A stretch of 64,000 bases of DNA. It comes from a virus. Positions 32,019 to 38,386 of the stretch are shown piece by piece. The DNA lies in the IMG/VR virus record IMGVR_UViG_3300008262_000042, positions 115,598 to 179,597 of that record; one strand, 5' to 3'. Position numbers and translations under genes: made by a program. Within the stretch, counting starts at the first letter, position 1. The number at the start of each line of letters is the position of its first letter. The notes under the pieces are model-generated. The model was not told the origin of the DNA. It made no database searches and saw only the letters and a program-made list of their open reading frames with translations.

Positions 32019-32091
32019 TCTAGGCGACAGGTGACGATCCTGCCTGGTCTAGTTCCCAAAACTAGTGCCTCACCAACTCGGCCACGCCTAG
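32019..32091 (-). tRNA. tRNA-Pro(UGG) with altered T-loop
   Basis: 73 nt. Anticodon arm CTAGT-TTTGGGA-ACTAG; acceptor CTAGGCG/CGCCTAG. T-loop ATCGTCA: T54-A58 exchanged to A54-T58, the same swap as in tRNA-Asn at 30094. Confidence 0.85.
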
Positions 32092-32127
32092 ATTTTTACT
32101 ACCAATATGTCAAAGAACATCTACTTG

Positions 32128-32199
32128 AGGGCTTAGTAGGAATCAAACCTACGTAACGGAGGTTGCAGCTCCGCACCTACTTCTCTCGGCCATAAGCCC
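32128..32199 (-). tRNA. tRNA-Cys(GCA)
   Basis: 72 nt. Anticodon arm CGGAG-CTGCAAC-CTCCG perfect; acceptor GGGCTTA/TAAGCCC; discriminator T as typical for Cys; T-arm GTAGG-TTTGATT-CCTAC. Confidence 0.85.
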
Positions 32200-32208
32200 A
32201 TTTTTTTG

Positions 32209-32281
32209 TACTCCCGAACCGACTCGAACGGTTATTACTAGATCCGTAGTCTAGAGTTCTAATCCATTGAACTACAGGAGC
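32209..32281 (-). tRNA. tRNA-Arg(ACG)
   Basis: 73 nt. Anticodon arm CTAGA-CTACGGA-TCTAG; acceptor GCTCCTG/CGGGAGT; T-arm AACCG-TTCGAGT-CGGTT. A34 would need editing to inosine by the host TadA. Confidence 0.85.
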
Positions 32282-32284
32282 ATT

Positions 32285-32923
32285 TTATAATTTTCTTCCT
32301 CTTTGCCATCCTTCTGGTATAGAATCCTCTTTTTTTATTTTTTTGTTTTCGATACCATTGGTAATCCACATTGTGCCGTATTGAGAATTATTTGAATTAG
32401 AATGTCTACCTTTGTGAGAATTACTAATTTTCTTTTTAGTTTCAGCAGAATGTGATTTCCCAGTCCAATCTAATCCATTTAATTCGCCTTTTTTATAAAG
32501 GCTTTTTAAACTATCTCGAATTCTATCGTTAACATACTTTTTAAATAAAAGATCTTCATCTTTCTTTTTATTTATTTTATAAGCGCCTGATCTAGATATG
32601 TTTTTTCTAACCTCATTACTTAAAATAGGCCAACCACCAGTTCCACCAGGTTTTAAGTTCATGCACATCTGATCTTTCAAAAGATCTTCATTAACGAGTT
32701 GCTTTTCTCTTTCTACTAAAGCTTCTCTAGATTCGAAGAATTCCAAGATCTCAAACTTGAAATTTTCTTTTCCATGATAATTTATCGAATGCCATAGTCT
32801 TTTACCAGATCCTATATAGCCATCTTCTAAGTTATCCGTTGAGTGCATTCCTATATAAAATTTACCATTTTTTATGTTGGTAGTTTTATATACGAAATTA
32901 TATTTTTTCTGTGTCCTTAGCAT
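32285..32923 (-). CDS. GIY-YIG homing endonuclease (Seg-like) with NUMOD region
   Basis: 212 residues. The GIY-YIG core starts at residue 9: FVYKTTNIKNGKFYIGMHST, then YIGSGKRLWHSI, FEILEFFESREALVEREKQL (Glu and Arg positions). The C-terminus carries a NUMOD3-like GKSHSAETKKKISNSHKGR and ends WITNGIENKKIKKED…GWQRGRKL, as in phage Seg proteins. Free-standing between tRNA-Arg and the interrupted tRNA-Phe. A TATTTATTATA element precedes it. Confidence 0.85.
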   Translation of the reverse strand: MLRTQKKYNFVYKTTNIKNGKFYIGMHSTDNLEDGYIGSGKRLWHSINYHGKENFKFEILEFFESREALVEREKQLVNEDLLKDQMCMNLKPGGTGGWPILSNEVRKNISRSGAYKINKKKDEDLLFKKYVNDRIRDSLKSLYKKGELNGLDWTGKSHSAETKKKISNSHKGRHSNSNNSQYGTMWITNGIENKKIKKEDSIPEGWQRGRKL

Positions 32924-32969
32924 ACTTATGTTTTATAATAAATATGCATAAGGTACAGAATTTTAAGTG

Positions 32970-33097
32970 CGGGGAAGGCTGGATTTGAACCAACAATTTC
33001 TAATTTTCAATTTAGATGTTTTACCGATGTAACTGTTAGATTGACTATCGTTACCGAAGAATATGTTTAACAGTAAAGTTTATTAAACTTCTTCCCC
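32970..33097 (-). tRNA. tRNA with GAA anticodon interrupted in the D-loop by about 56 nt
   Basis: Acceptor GGGGAAG/CTTCCCC and T-arm GTTGG-TTCAAAT-CCAGC are intact. The D-arm starts GTTTAAT (33088-33082), continues 56 nt later with GGTAAAAC (33025-33018). Removing 33081-33026 restores a standard D-loop AATGGTA. Anticodon stem TCTAA/TTAGA holds an 8-nt loop ATTGAAAA. Boundaries uncertain by 1 nt. Confidence 0.65.
33026..33081 (-). other. Short intervening sequence in tRNA D-loop
   Basis: 56 nt, starts AAACTTTACTGTTA and ends TAACAGTTACATC. The 7-bp pair ACTGTTA/TAACAGT closes it. It aligns with the element at 28820-28884 and, at the 3' end, with sequences before the Arg and Gln 3' halves. Far below group I intron size. 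Confidence 0.55.
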
Positions 33098-33111
33098 ATC
33101 ATGTTATGTTG

Positions 33112-33182
33112 CACGGGTAAGAGAATTCGAATCCCTACTAAAGGTTTTGGAGACCATTGTGCTACCATTACACCATACCCGC
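33112..33182 (-). tRNA. tRNA-Trp(CCA)
   Basis: 71 nt. Loop CTCCAAA, stem ATGGT/ACCTT; acceptor GCGGGTA/TACCCGT; T-loop TTCGAAT in a stem with A53-T61. CCA anticodon reads UGG only, consistent with UGA as stop here. Confidence 0.85.
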
Positions 33183-33204
33183 ATATATTAAAGAACTTCT
33201 TATG

Positions 33205-33277
33205 TTCCCCCTACAGGGATCGAACCTGTAACCCCATGGTTAAAAGCCACGTACTCTACCAATTGAGCTAAGAGGGA
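33205..33277 (-). tRNA. tRNA-Lys(UUU)
   Basis: 73 nt. Anticodon arm CGTGG-CTTTTAA-CCATG; acceptor TCCCTCT/AGGGGGA; T-arm ACAGG-TTCGATC-CCTGT. Confidence 0.9.
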
Positions 33278-33289
33278 ATCTTTACTCTG

Positions 33290-33362
33290 TTCCCCCTATC
33301 AGATTCGAACTGATGACCCAACGATTAAGAGTCGCTTACTCTACCAACTGAGCTAAGGAGGA
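33290..33362 (-). tRNA. tRNA-Lys(CUU)
   Basis: 73 nt. Anticodon arm AGCGA-CTCTTAA-TCGTT; acceptor TCCTCCT/AGGGGGA; T-arm ATCAG-TTCGAAT-CTGAT. Likely a duplicate of the neighbouring tRNA-Lys(UUU): acceptor and D-arm are nearly the same. Confidence 0.9.
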
Positions 33363-33409
33363 ATGTTTATTTATATATCCGTTTTCGTTTCATTTTTCTA
33401 ATTTTTGTG

Positions 33410-33482
33410 TGGTACTCCCCGGTATCGAACCGGGTCCTCAAGATTTTCAGTCTTGCGCTTCTACCTAGTTAGCTTGAGCACC
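33410..33482 (-). tRNA. tRNA-Phe(GAA)
   Basis: 73 nt, fully canonical: CAAGA-CTGAAAA-TCTTG; acceptor GGTGCTC/GAGTACC; T-arm CCCGG-TTCGATA-CCGGG. Its presence means the interrupted and permuted GAA genes are extra copies. Confidence 0.9.
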
Positions 33483-33487
33483 AAAAT

Positions 33488-33514
33488 AAAAAAACCCCGA
33501 TTTTTTAATCGGGG
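33488..33514 (-). terminator. Rho-independent terminator
   Basis: Minus strand CCCCGATT-AAAA-AATCGGGG then TTTTTTT, between the 33541 gene and tRNA-Phe. It may attenuate read-through into the tRNA cluster. Confidence 0.75.
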
Positions 33515-33540
33515 CCTTTGTAGTTTTTTATAGTTAATCT

Positions 33541-33687
33541 TTATCCAAGATCAGTATCTCTACTTTGCCCCGTGTCGTGCGGTTTGCCTTGCGCGTCAAT
33601 ATTCACACTAAAGCAATACCCAAGCGACAACGTATTTCTACGCTCTACTTGCCAATTTTTGCTGTTATGTAATAATATACGTGCCAT
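33541..33687 (-). CDS. Small protein, hypothetical
   Basis: 48 residues from MARILLHNSKNW (33687), preferred over 33729 because the longer frame runs through TATATATTTATAATAG, a promoter-type element. Ends SRDTDLG. Unrecognised. Confidence 0.45.
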   Translation of the reverse strand: MARILLHNSKNWQVERRNTLSLGYCFSVNIDAQGKPHDTGQSRDTDLG

Positions 33688-33721
33688 GATTATTTTTTTA
33701 CTATTATAAATATATAACTTT

Positions 33722-33979
33722 TTATTCAAACGACATAATTTTCGTTTTTTGTTTGGAACCTTTTACAGTATCTATTGTTTTTATACTAGAAAGAGTCGAG
33801 TGATTTGTTTTTTCGAGTATTTTTTTAATGTACGCATTAGGGTATTTTACGTTTGTATATACCTTTATAAATCCGTTTTTATAATGCACTTCTACTGTCG
33901 AACCACCTTCTTGCAAAGACATATTGTTAGTTCTATGCTTATCTCCAACAATTAGCTTTTTTTCTGAAAAAACTCTCAT
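33722..33979 (-). CDS. Hypothetical protein downstream of tmRNA
   Basis: 85 residues, basic, beta-rich middle (TVEVHYKNGFIKVYTNVKYP). It begins 32 bp after the tmRNA 3' end, so RNase processing of the tmRNA would set its mRNA 5' end. Unrecognised. Confidence 0.55.
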   Translation of the reverse strand: MRVFSEKKLIVGDKHRTNNMSLQEGGSTVEVHYKNGFIKVYTNVKYPNAYIKKILEKTNHSTLSSIKTIDTVKGSKQKTKIMSFE

Positions 33980-34011
33980 AATTACTTAGTTTTAAATGTT
34001 TAAAAAATTTT

Positions 34012-34506
34012 TGGTGGACCTGGCGGGAATCGAACCCGCGTCTTACTATGGAATCATAATACCAACGTCTCACATGCTTAGTACTGATAAATGTGACGTA
34101 TAGCTCTTCAGGAATTAACCTTTAGATAACTGGTTCTTTTATCTGCACCGTAAAGGGGCTACCCAATTGGGTAACGATTCCACCACCTGATTTTACGACT
34201 ATCAGGAAAACATTGAGTATATGTAGACCTCTACATGAGTTGTTTCTACATTAAAATGCATAGCCTTTTAGATCATGCTTTATGCAAGTACTCGTTTGTT
34301 ATTTTCTGTTGCCAGGGATAACTCCCCCACCGCTTATGCAGCTACTGCTACACTAGAGAAAATAGAAGCTAAGATAGCTTCACCTTCAGCGATACGAGCT
34401 TGTTTATTTGCGTCGTTTATTGTTCTGCGCAGATTTAAAGACATCTAGCACTTCTGTCTGCATGTGGTACTACCATTCATCATAGCAATCAATACCGGAC
34501 AGGCCC
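34012..34506 (-). ncRNA. ssrA: tmRNA (ssrA) with encoded CCA and a 25-residue tag
   Basis: 495 nt. tRNA-like ends GGGCCTG/CAGGTCC, T-arm GCGGG-TTCGATT-CCCGC, discriminator A and CCA in the DNA. The tag frame opens at the GCA in ACGACGCAAATAAAC (34411), encodes ANKQARIAEG… and ends …SSVAVAA then TAA (34334). The D-region GGTATTGATTGC is a variant of the usual GGATTCGAC. Role: rescue of stalled ribosomes with degradation tagging. Tags are usually shorter (about 10-20 aa). Confidence 0.85.
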
Positions 34507-34519
34507 ATATTTAAAAGAT

Positions 34520-34762
34520 CTAATTTGTTGTTTTTACTACATCATCGTAATTAACCCATTGTACAGTGTTATCTTCGAAATTAGGTAATGCTAATTTGCA
34601 TTTTCCTTCAAATTTACCTATAGCGATAAATCCATACCCTTCACAAATAAATGGTATATACATCGATTCACTTAATTTATTAAACTCATCTAATATATCA
34701 AAATCCCAAGGCATGCCTTCAGGATCGAAAGCTTCACACCATTGTTTACTAAATTCTGCCAT
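34520..34762 (-). CDS. Hypothetical protein
   Basis: 80 residues from MAEFSKQWCEAF (34762). Trp/Phe/Asp-rich, acidic, compact alpha/beta (FICEGYGFIAIGKFEGKCKL). The upstream extension reads through the preceding gene's leader and was rejected. Sits 13 bp upstream of the tmRNA 5' end in the M3 transcription unit. Confidence 0.55.
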   Translation of the reverse strand: MAEFSKQWCEAFDPEGMPWDFDILDEFNKLSESMYIPFICEGYGFIAIGKFEGKCKLALPNFEDNTVQWVNYDDVVKTTN

Positions 34763-34808
34763 ATGATTATAATTAGTTTGTCTTAAAATATAAATTAAGG
34801 TAAAAAGA

Positions 34809-34997
34809 TTATGGTAGGTACAGTACGCAAATATATACAAATAAGCCAACTATTACATATATACCTAGTATAAATCCTAGAAAATCAATAACTGTAGATT
34901 GTGTTACAGCGAATTCTTTCCATGAACCTGATTTTTTATAGATTCTATAAACTGATATAAAGAACCAAATAAATAAAATTGTTAGTAGTGTTATCAT
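34809..34997 (-). CDS. Small two-segment membrane protein
   Basis: 62 residues. Hydrophobic segments at 1-18 (ITLLTILFIWFFISVYRIY) and 38-60 (FLGFILGIYVIVGLFVYICV) separated by a polar loop. Just upstream (35014-35030) lies a decayed copy of the AGTCAGG tRNA-like T-arm and acceptor. Confidence 0.6.
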   Translation of the reverse strand: MITLLTILFIWFFISVYRIYKKSGSWKEFAVTQSTVIDFLGFILGIYVIVGLFVYICVLYLP

Positions 34998-35015
34998 ATA
35001 TTTTATTTTAAGTAG

Positions 35016-35114
35016 TTAGGACAGGATTTGAATTAATAGATAGACAAAAACTAATTTGATACCAAATTCGATTACGTTGAAATTTTTAATTTCATTTAAT
35101 AGTTTTTCTTTCAT
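35016..35114 (-). CDS. Very small membrane peptide; 3' end derived from a tRNA-like element
   Basis: 32 residues, MKEKLLNEIKNF…FGIKLVFVYLLIQILS. One hydrophobic stretch. The last six codons (ATTCAAATCCTGTCCTAA) are the T-arm and acceptor strand of a tRNA-like element, so the frame ends inside a decayed copy. Starts 16 nt after tRNA-like element B. Confidence 0.45.
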   Translation of the reverse strand: MKEKLLNEIKNFNVIEFGIKLVFVYLLIQILS

Positions 35115-35130
35115 AATTCTTATTATTTAG

Positions 35131-35253
35131 CAGTCAGGACAGGATTCGAACCTGTACGGGGTCTGGAGTGTGCGGTACCTATAACCTAACTTTTTTATAC
35201 TCCCTATTCCGAGGATGTTAGTCCCTCTGCGTCTACTTTTTCGCCACCTGACT
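35131..35253 (-). ncRNA. tRNA-like element B
   Basis: Acceptor AGTCAGG/CCTGACT; T-arm ACAGG-TTCGAAT-CCTGT; D-arm GCGAAAAAGTAGACGC. About 70 nt replace the anticodon region. It ends 16 nt before the ATG at 35114. Confidence 0.6.
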
Positions 35254-35259
35254 ATTTTA

Positions 35260-35538
35260 TTAATTCATTGGCCTTTTACTCAAAATTTCATCAATCTGTT
35301 TTAATATCTTTCCGCTTGGGTCTGTTATAGGTAAAAGAGAAATAATGTCTAATCGAGTTTTCATCTCTTCTGTTAATCCCCAACCACTACTACATCTTTC
35401 AGCTTGTTCATCAAACATTTCTATAAACTTATTTTGAATAGCCATTCTTAGTGGTCCATCACCACCAAAAGGTACTTTGCTTCTATCAATTGGACCTATT
35501 TCGCAAAACCAATATTCTAACTTTTTTTTCTTTGCCAT
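35260..35538 (-). CDS. Conserved small phage protein
   Basis: 92 residues. YWFCEIGPIDRSKVPFGGDG then RMAIQNKFIEMFDEQAERCSSGWGL: a helical domain with a conserved-looking GPIDRSKVPxGGDxPLR start that I recall from Bacteroidota phages without a function. Bracketed by tRNA-like elements B (downstream) and C (13 nt upstream). Confidence 0.65.
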   Translation of the reverse strand: MAKKKKLEYWFCEIGPIDRSKVPFGGDGPLRMAIQNKFIEMFDEQAERCSSGWGLTEEMKTRLDIISLLPITDPSGKILKQIDEILSKRPMN

Positions 35539-35551
35539 AACTTTATTTTTG

Positions 35552-35696
35552 TAGTCAGGACAGGGTTCGAACCTGTATGGTTAATCTGTATAACATAAAT
35601 GGATACTTTTTAGTATGTGAAGGATAAACTCTTCGACTATTTACACCACGTTAACCTTATCATGTTTTAAGCGTCTACCAATTTCGCCACCTGACT
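35552..35696 (-). ncRNA. tRNA-like element C
   Basis: Acceptor AGTCAGG/CCTGACT; D-arm GGCGAAATTGGTAGACGC; T-arm ACAGG-TTCGAAC-CCTGT. A 95-nt insert holds GGTTAA…TTAACC and ATACT-AAAA-AGTAT. It ends 13 nt before the ATG at 35538. Confidence 0.6.
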
Positions 35697-35837
35697 GTTT
35701 GCCTGTCTTTCCAAGCTGTCAACCATCGCACGTTCCTAATACTTGTTTAGGATATGCTCCGCTACTATCACTTCACGGTTACTCTCCCCTATCTCCTAAG
35801 AGCATGGGCTACCACGTCGTTGTGTTGGATTTCTGCG
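35697..35837 (-). ncRNA. Structured RNA between tRNA-like elements C and D
   Basis: 140 bp without a gene. ATGCTC…GAGCAT (6 bp) encloses about 40 nt; TCCTAA-ACAAGTA-TTAGGA is exact. If both flanking tRNA-like elements are processed, this fragment would be released as a discrete RNA. Confidence 0.4.
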
Positions 35838-36018
35838 TAGTCAGGACAGGGTTCGAACCTGTAAGATAATGTGAAATCATAAAAGGGAATTCGTTAATCA
35901 TCATCTCCTTTATCCCAGTAATTGTAGCGTCTACCAAGTTAACATTAACCCCGTAGTGGATTCTAACCACATTATTTTTACAACTAGAACGGGGTTGTTA
36001 ACATTCCGCCACCTGACT
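35838..36018 (-). ncRNA. tRNA-like element D with a nested minihelix in its D-loop
   Basis: Acceptor AGTCAGG/CCTGACT and T-arm ACAGG-TTCGAAC-CCTGT intact. The D-arm GGCGGAAT…TTGGTAGACGC is split by an insert closed by GTTAACAACCCCG/CGGGGTTAATGTTAAC, itself containing GTGG-TTAGAAT-CCAC, i.e. a second acceptor + T-arm-like unit. Confidence 0.55.
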
Positions 36019-36134
36019 AACACCACTATTATTTTTTTGGCCGTGATTGTGCCGCACTTACCTTTAGTGTATGTGACCGATAAGAACCTTACATCACATA
36101 ACGAGAGTTCTATATATTTCACTCACAATTTTAG
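36019..36134 (-). other. Spacer between tRNA-like elements D and E
   Basis: 116 bp. Weak hairpin AGAAC…GTTCT; a GTG-started frame crosses it but continues through element D, so I do not call a gene. Confidence 0.3.
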
Positions 36135-36213
36135 TAGTCAGGACAGGATTCGAACCTGTGTAAGGGGTGGGGTCTGCCACTATCTCTGCGCTATCCAACT
36201 ACGCCACCTGACT
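36135..36213 (-). ncRNA. tRNA-like element E
   Basis: 79 nt, the shortest member. Acceptor AGTCAGG/CCTGACT, D-arm GGCGTAGTTGGATAGCGC, T-arm ACAGG-TTCGAAT-CCTGT. The middle (GTGG-CAGACC-CCAC) has a 6-nt loop and no readable anticodon. It begins on the stop codon of 36212. Confidence 0.6.
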
Positions 36214-36319
36214 ATTTATCGATTTTATTTAGTGCCTTTTGTATTTTTGCGCACATTTTGCTTCTAATTAGTTGCAAAAATTCGCTTCTGTTTTTTACAC
36301 TTACACTATAACATGCCAT
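36212..36319 (-). CDS. Small basic protein, first gene after module M3
   Basis: 35 residues, MACYSVSVKNRSEFLQLIRS…, basic and helical, ends KALNKIDK. The stop TAG overlaps the first bases of tRNA-like element E, so cleavage at that element's 5' end would trim the mRNA at its stop codon. Confidence 0.5.
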   Translation of the reverse strand: MACYSVSVKNRSEFLQLIRSKMCAKIQKALNKIDK

Positions 36320-36339
36320 TTTAGCCCCCCTTCTCGAAA

Positions 36340-36605
36340 TGAATTACATAAAATTACTATAAAATAATTAGCCATAAAAACTTTCGTTTTAAGTATAAAA
36401 TAATCTTTATTGGAAACCAACGCGTTAGCAACTAATTGATTATCATGCTGTTATAACTGATTGGTTACCAATAGCCTTCTCCCAATGCGTCCAGAAGCTC
36501 ATGGCCAAGGCTTATTTTATTACTATAAATACTATTAGGCCTCAATTTTAAGTATGCCCATGAGCTCATATGCTGTTTTGGGACGTAAAATATGGGCGTT
36601 AATCT
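36340..36605 (-). promoter_or_regulatory. Control module M3 (operators, GAGCTC hairpin, promoter)
   Basis: Minus-strand order: GAGCTCATGGGC pairing with GCCATGAGCTTC around an AGGC…GCCT inner stem (36490-36570), palindrome ATTGGTAACCAAT (36460-36473), AATCAATT half-site, TTGGTTTCCAAT (36409-36421), then ACTTAAAACGAAAGTTTTTA and TAATTATTTTATAGTAA. Drives the 36.3-31.9 kb unit containing the tmRNA and second tRNA group. Confidence 0.55.
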
Positions 36606-36616
36606 ATCAATTGATA

Positions 36617-36668
36617 ATAAAAAAGATTCGCGTTGCTTTATATACAAATATAGTGCATTGCGAATCTT
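36617..36668 (-). terminator. Rho-independent terminator after HTH gene
   Basis: Minus strand AAGATTCGC…GCGAATCTT then TTTT; 9-bp stem with a 25-nt AT-rich loop, 50 bp after the stop at 36718. Confidence 0.65.
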
Positions 36669-36717
36669 AAATAAAAATTAATCAACTAGATCGTAGAGTT
36701 GATCTTCGGAGTTGATC

Positions 36718-36975
36718 TTAGGCGTTTTGTAACCTTTCGATTTTAGTCGTGTTGTTAATACGGCCACGAGTGTAATCGTACGCTTTGTTTAGAATTCGCT
36801 CATTAATTTGTTTTCCGCGTAATACATCTGATACGTGAGTTACAGAATAGTTGATACTACTTGCAATTGTAGTGATGTCACCGTTGCGAAGCTTTCTGTT
36901 AACTAATGCCATTTTTTGGATGTACGTAAGCTTACGATAGCTTTGCGGTCGATTTGTTTCTTTTTTTCTTGCCAT
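36718..36975 (-). CDS. Helix-turn-helix DNA-binding protein
   Basis: 85 residues, basic. Residues 23-58: MALVNRKLRNGDITTIASSI, then NYSVTHVSDVLRGKQINERI, a Cro/repressor-like HTH (IASSI-N-YSVTHVSDVLRG) as in many phage regulators. Its own early promoter precedes it. It is the best candidate in the window for the factor that binds the ATTG-N5-CAAT operators; that link is inference. Confidence 0.7.
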   Translation of the reverse strand: MARKKETNRPQSYRKLTYIQKMALVNRKLRNGDITTIASSINYSVTHVSDVLRGKQINERILNKAYDYTRGRINNTTKIERLQNA

Positions 36976-36984
36976 TTTTTTTAA

Positions 36985-37045
36985 TTTAATTAAAGAATAT
37001 AAAGTAAATATATGACAATTTTTTGATCTTAAAAAGTATTCGTTT
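36985..37045 (-). promoter_or_regulatory. Early-type promoter for HTH gene
   Basis: Minus strand CTAAAAACGAATACTTTTTA, then AAATTGTCATATATTTACTT; same layout as 26230 and 29935. Confidence 0.55.
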
Positions 37046-37252
37046 TTAGTTTAATCGATGATCTTTAACATACATTCCGCTAAAGTTCACAAATTTGCAC
37101 CAATTATTGTATGCTTCTATGTCTTCGATTGTTGATAATGACCTATCTGGTTGCTTATTTGATTTAAGAGTACTATGCGTATATATAGGTTCGCCTTTTG
37201 CTCTTTCACCAAATATCTCTCGCTTTATTTTGCTAATTACTAATTTCAACAT
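37046..37252 (-). CDS. Hypothetical protein
   Basis: 68 residues; basic N-terminus (LKLVISKIKREIFGER), then TIEDIEAYNNWCKFVNFSGM. The first base of its ATG is shared with the stop of 37252-37971. No family recognised. Confidence 0.55.
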   Translation of the reverse strand: MLKLVISKIKREIFGERAKGEPIYTHSTLKSNKQPDRSLSTIEDIEAYNNWCKFVNFSGMYVKDHRLN

Positions 37253-37971
37253 TATTTTTTTAATTTAAAGTAAATAAAGGTTCTTTCGCCTATTTTCTCA
37301 ATTATTGGTTCATAGCGACATGAAACAATAAATGCTTTTAAAGCGAGAGAATCGAATATACCATAATTGATCATTAAAGGACCAGTCCATGTATTAGTCG
37401 TTATTTTTAATTCATATCCGAGTTCACATATATCTTGATCTTTGTATTTTAATGCATCTATTGCGTTTTCTAAGTTTGGAAATTTATCAATTAATTCCAT
37501 TTGACTCTTAGAATCGCAACGCATATATAGGTTAACTAACTCTTTTTCAAATTCAGTAGAAGTTAGTTTTGCATCAACTGTATTTGCGCCACTTTTACTT
37601 TTAAATGGATTATGACGCTGATCTGTTGGAATAAATATTTGATCTTCTATGCGTTGGCTAGAACATTCAGAAGCGTCTATTGTGCCTTTATTATCTGCAT
37701 ATCCAAGCAAATAGTTTATATGTTTACAATAAAACCAACTAGGTATATGATGCAGTACCTTCCATTTTCCTCGAGATACATTCTCTAACGCGCCTAATCT
37801 TTTTAGATAGGTTTGATACGTAGATGTTCTGTACATTCTTTGGCGATTTGAACGTTTCCACCATGTTTGATTTTCAAAACAACCTACTTTGTGATATAAT
37901 TCGTCCGTAGTATATACTTGCCCTATAGGCAAAGAGTTGATAAATTCTTTAAATCTACTAAATAAAGTCAT
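37252..37971 (-). CDS. Winged-helix-like protein, hypothetical
   Basis: 239 residues. N-terminal 75 residues (FKEFINSLPIGQVYTTDELY…STYQTYLKRLGALENVSRGKWKVL) look like a winged helix. The C-terminal half is alpha/beta (TNTWTGPLMINYGIFDSLAL … RTFIYFKLKK). A transcriptional or host-takeover role is possible. Confidence 0.55.
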   Translation of the reverse strand: MTLFSRFKEFINSLPIGQVYTTDELYHKVGCFENQTWWKRSNRQRMYRTSTYQTYLKRLGALENVSRGKWKVLHHIPSWFYCKHINYLLGYADNKGTIDASECSSQRIEDQIFIPTDQRHNPFKSKSGANTVDAKLTSTEFEKELVNLYMRCDSKSQMELIDKFPNLENAIDALKYKDQDICELGYELKITTNTWTGPLMINYGIFDSLALKAFIVSCRYEPIIEKIGERTFIYFKLKK

Positions 37972-37991
37972 GCGTATGATTTTTAATTTTT

Positions 37992-38360
37992 TTAATATAA
38001 ATGAGAATTGTCATATTCGTCTTCTACATATTGAACAACTGTTTTCTTTACTAACCACTTTTCTTTAACTACACCGCATTGCCTATCCTCGATCATAACT
38101 TGCCCAACTCCGTTATCTGCACAAAGCTCTTGTTCATCGTAACACTCAACAGCATCTTCATATGTATTGAAGGGTCCATAAGTACGCGTATCTGAATTTT
38201 TTTCGTATCCGTCAATAAGCTCATATGACATGCCTTCGCCACGTATACTAGCATCTACTTCAACTGCTATGTAGGGACTCGCTGTTACAAACCACATATT
38301 CGGCGTACCGTCATCGCCAATCATTTCTGAAGCCAATTTTTTAATCTCTTGTTGAGTCAT
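37992..38360 (-). CDS. Conserved small phage protein
   Basis: 122 residues, acidic. GPFNTYEDAVECYDEQELCA resembles small early proteins that combine a beta-sheet with a conserved FxTYEDAxxCxD block. N-terminus MTQQEIKKLASEMIG. Function unknown. Confidence 0.6.
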   Translation of the reverse strand: MTQQEIKKLASEMIGDDGTPNMWFVTASPYIAVEVDASIRGEGMSYELIDGYEKNSDTRTYGPFNTYEDAVECYDEQELCADNGVGQVMIEDRQCGVVKEKWLVKKTVVQYVEDEYDNSHLY

Positions 38361-38386
38361 ACTATTATTTGTTTTTTTATTATAAA

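Noticed and set aside
35931-36122. GTG-started minus-strand frame of 63 codons
   Set aside because: It runs through tRNA-like element D, including its paired stems, and shows no protein family.
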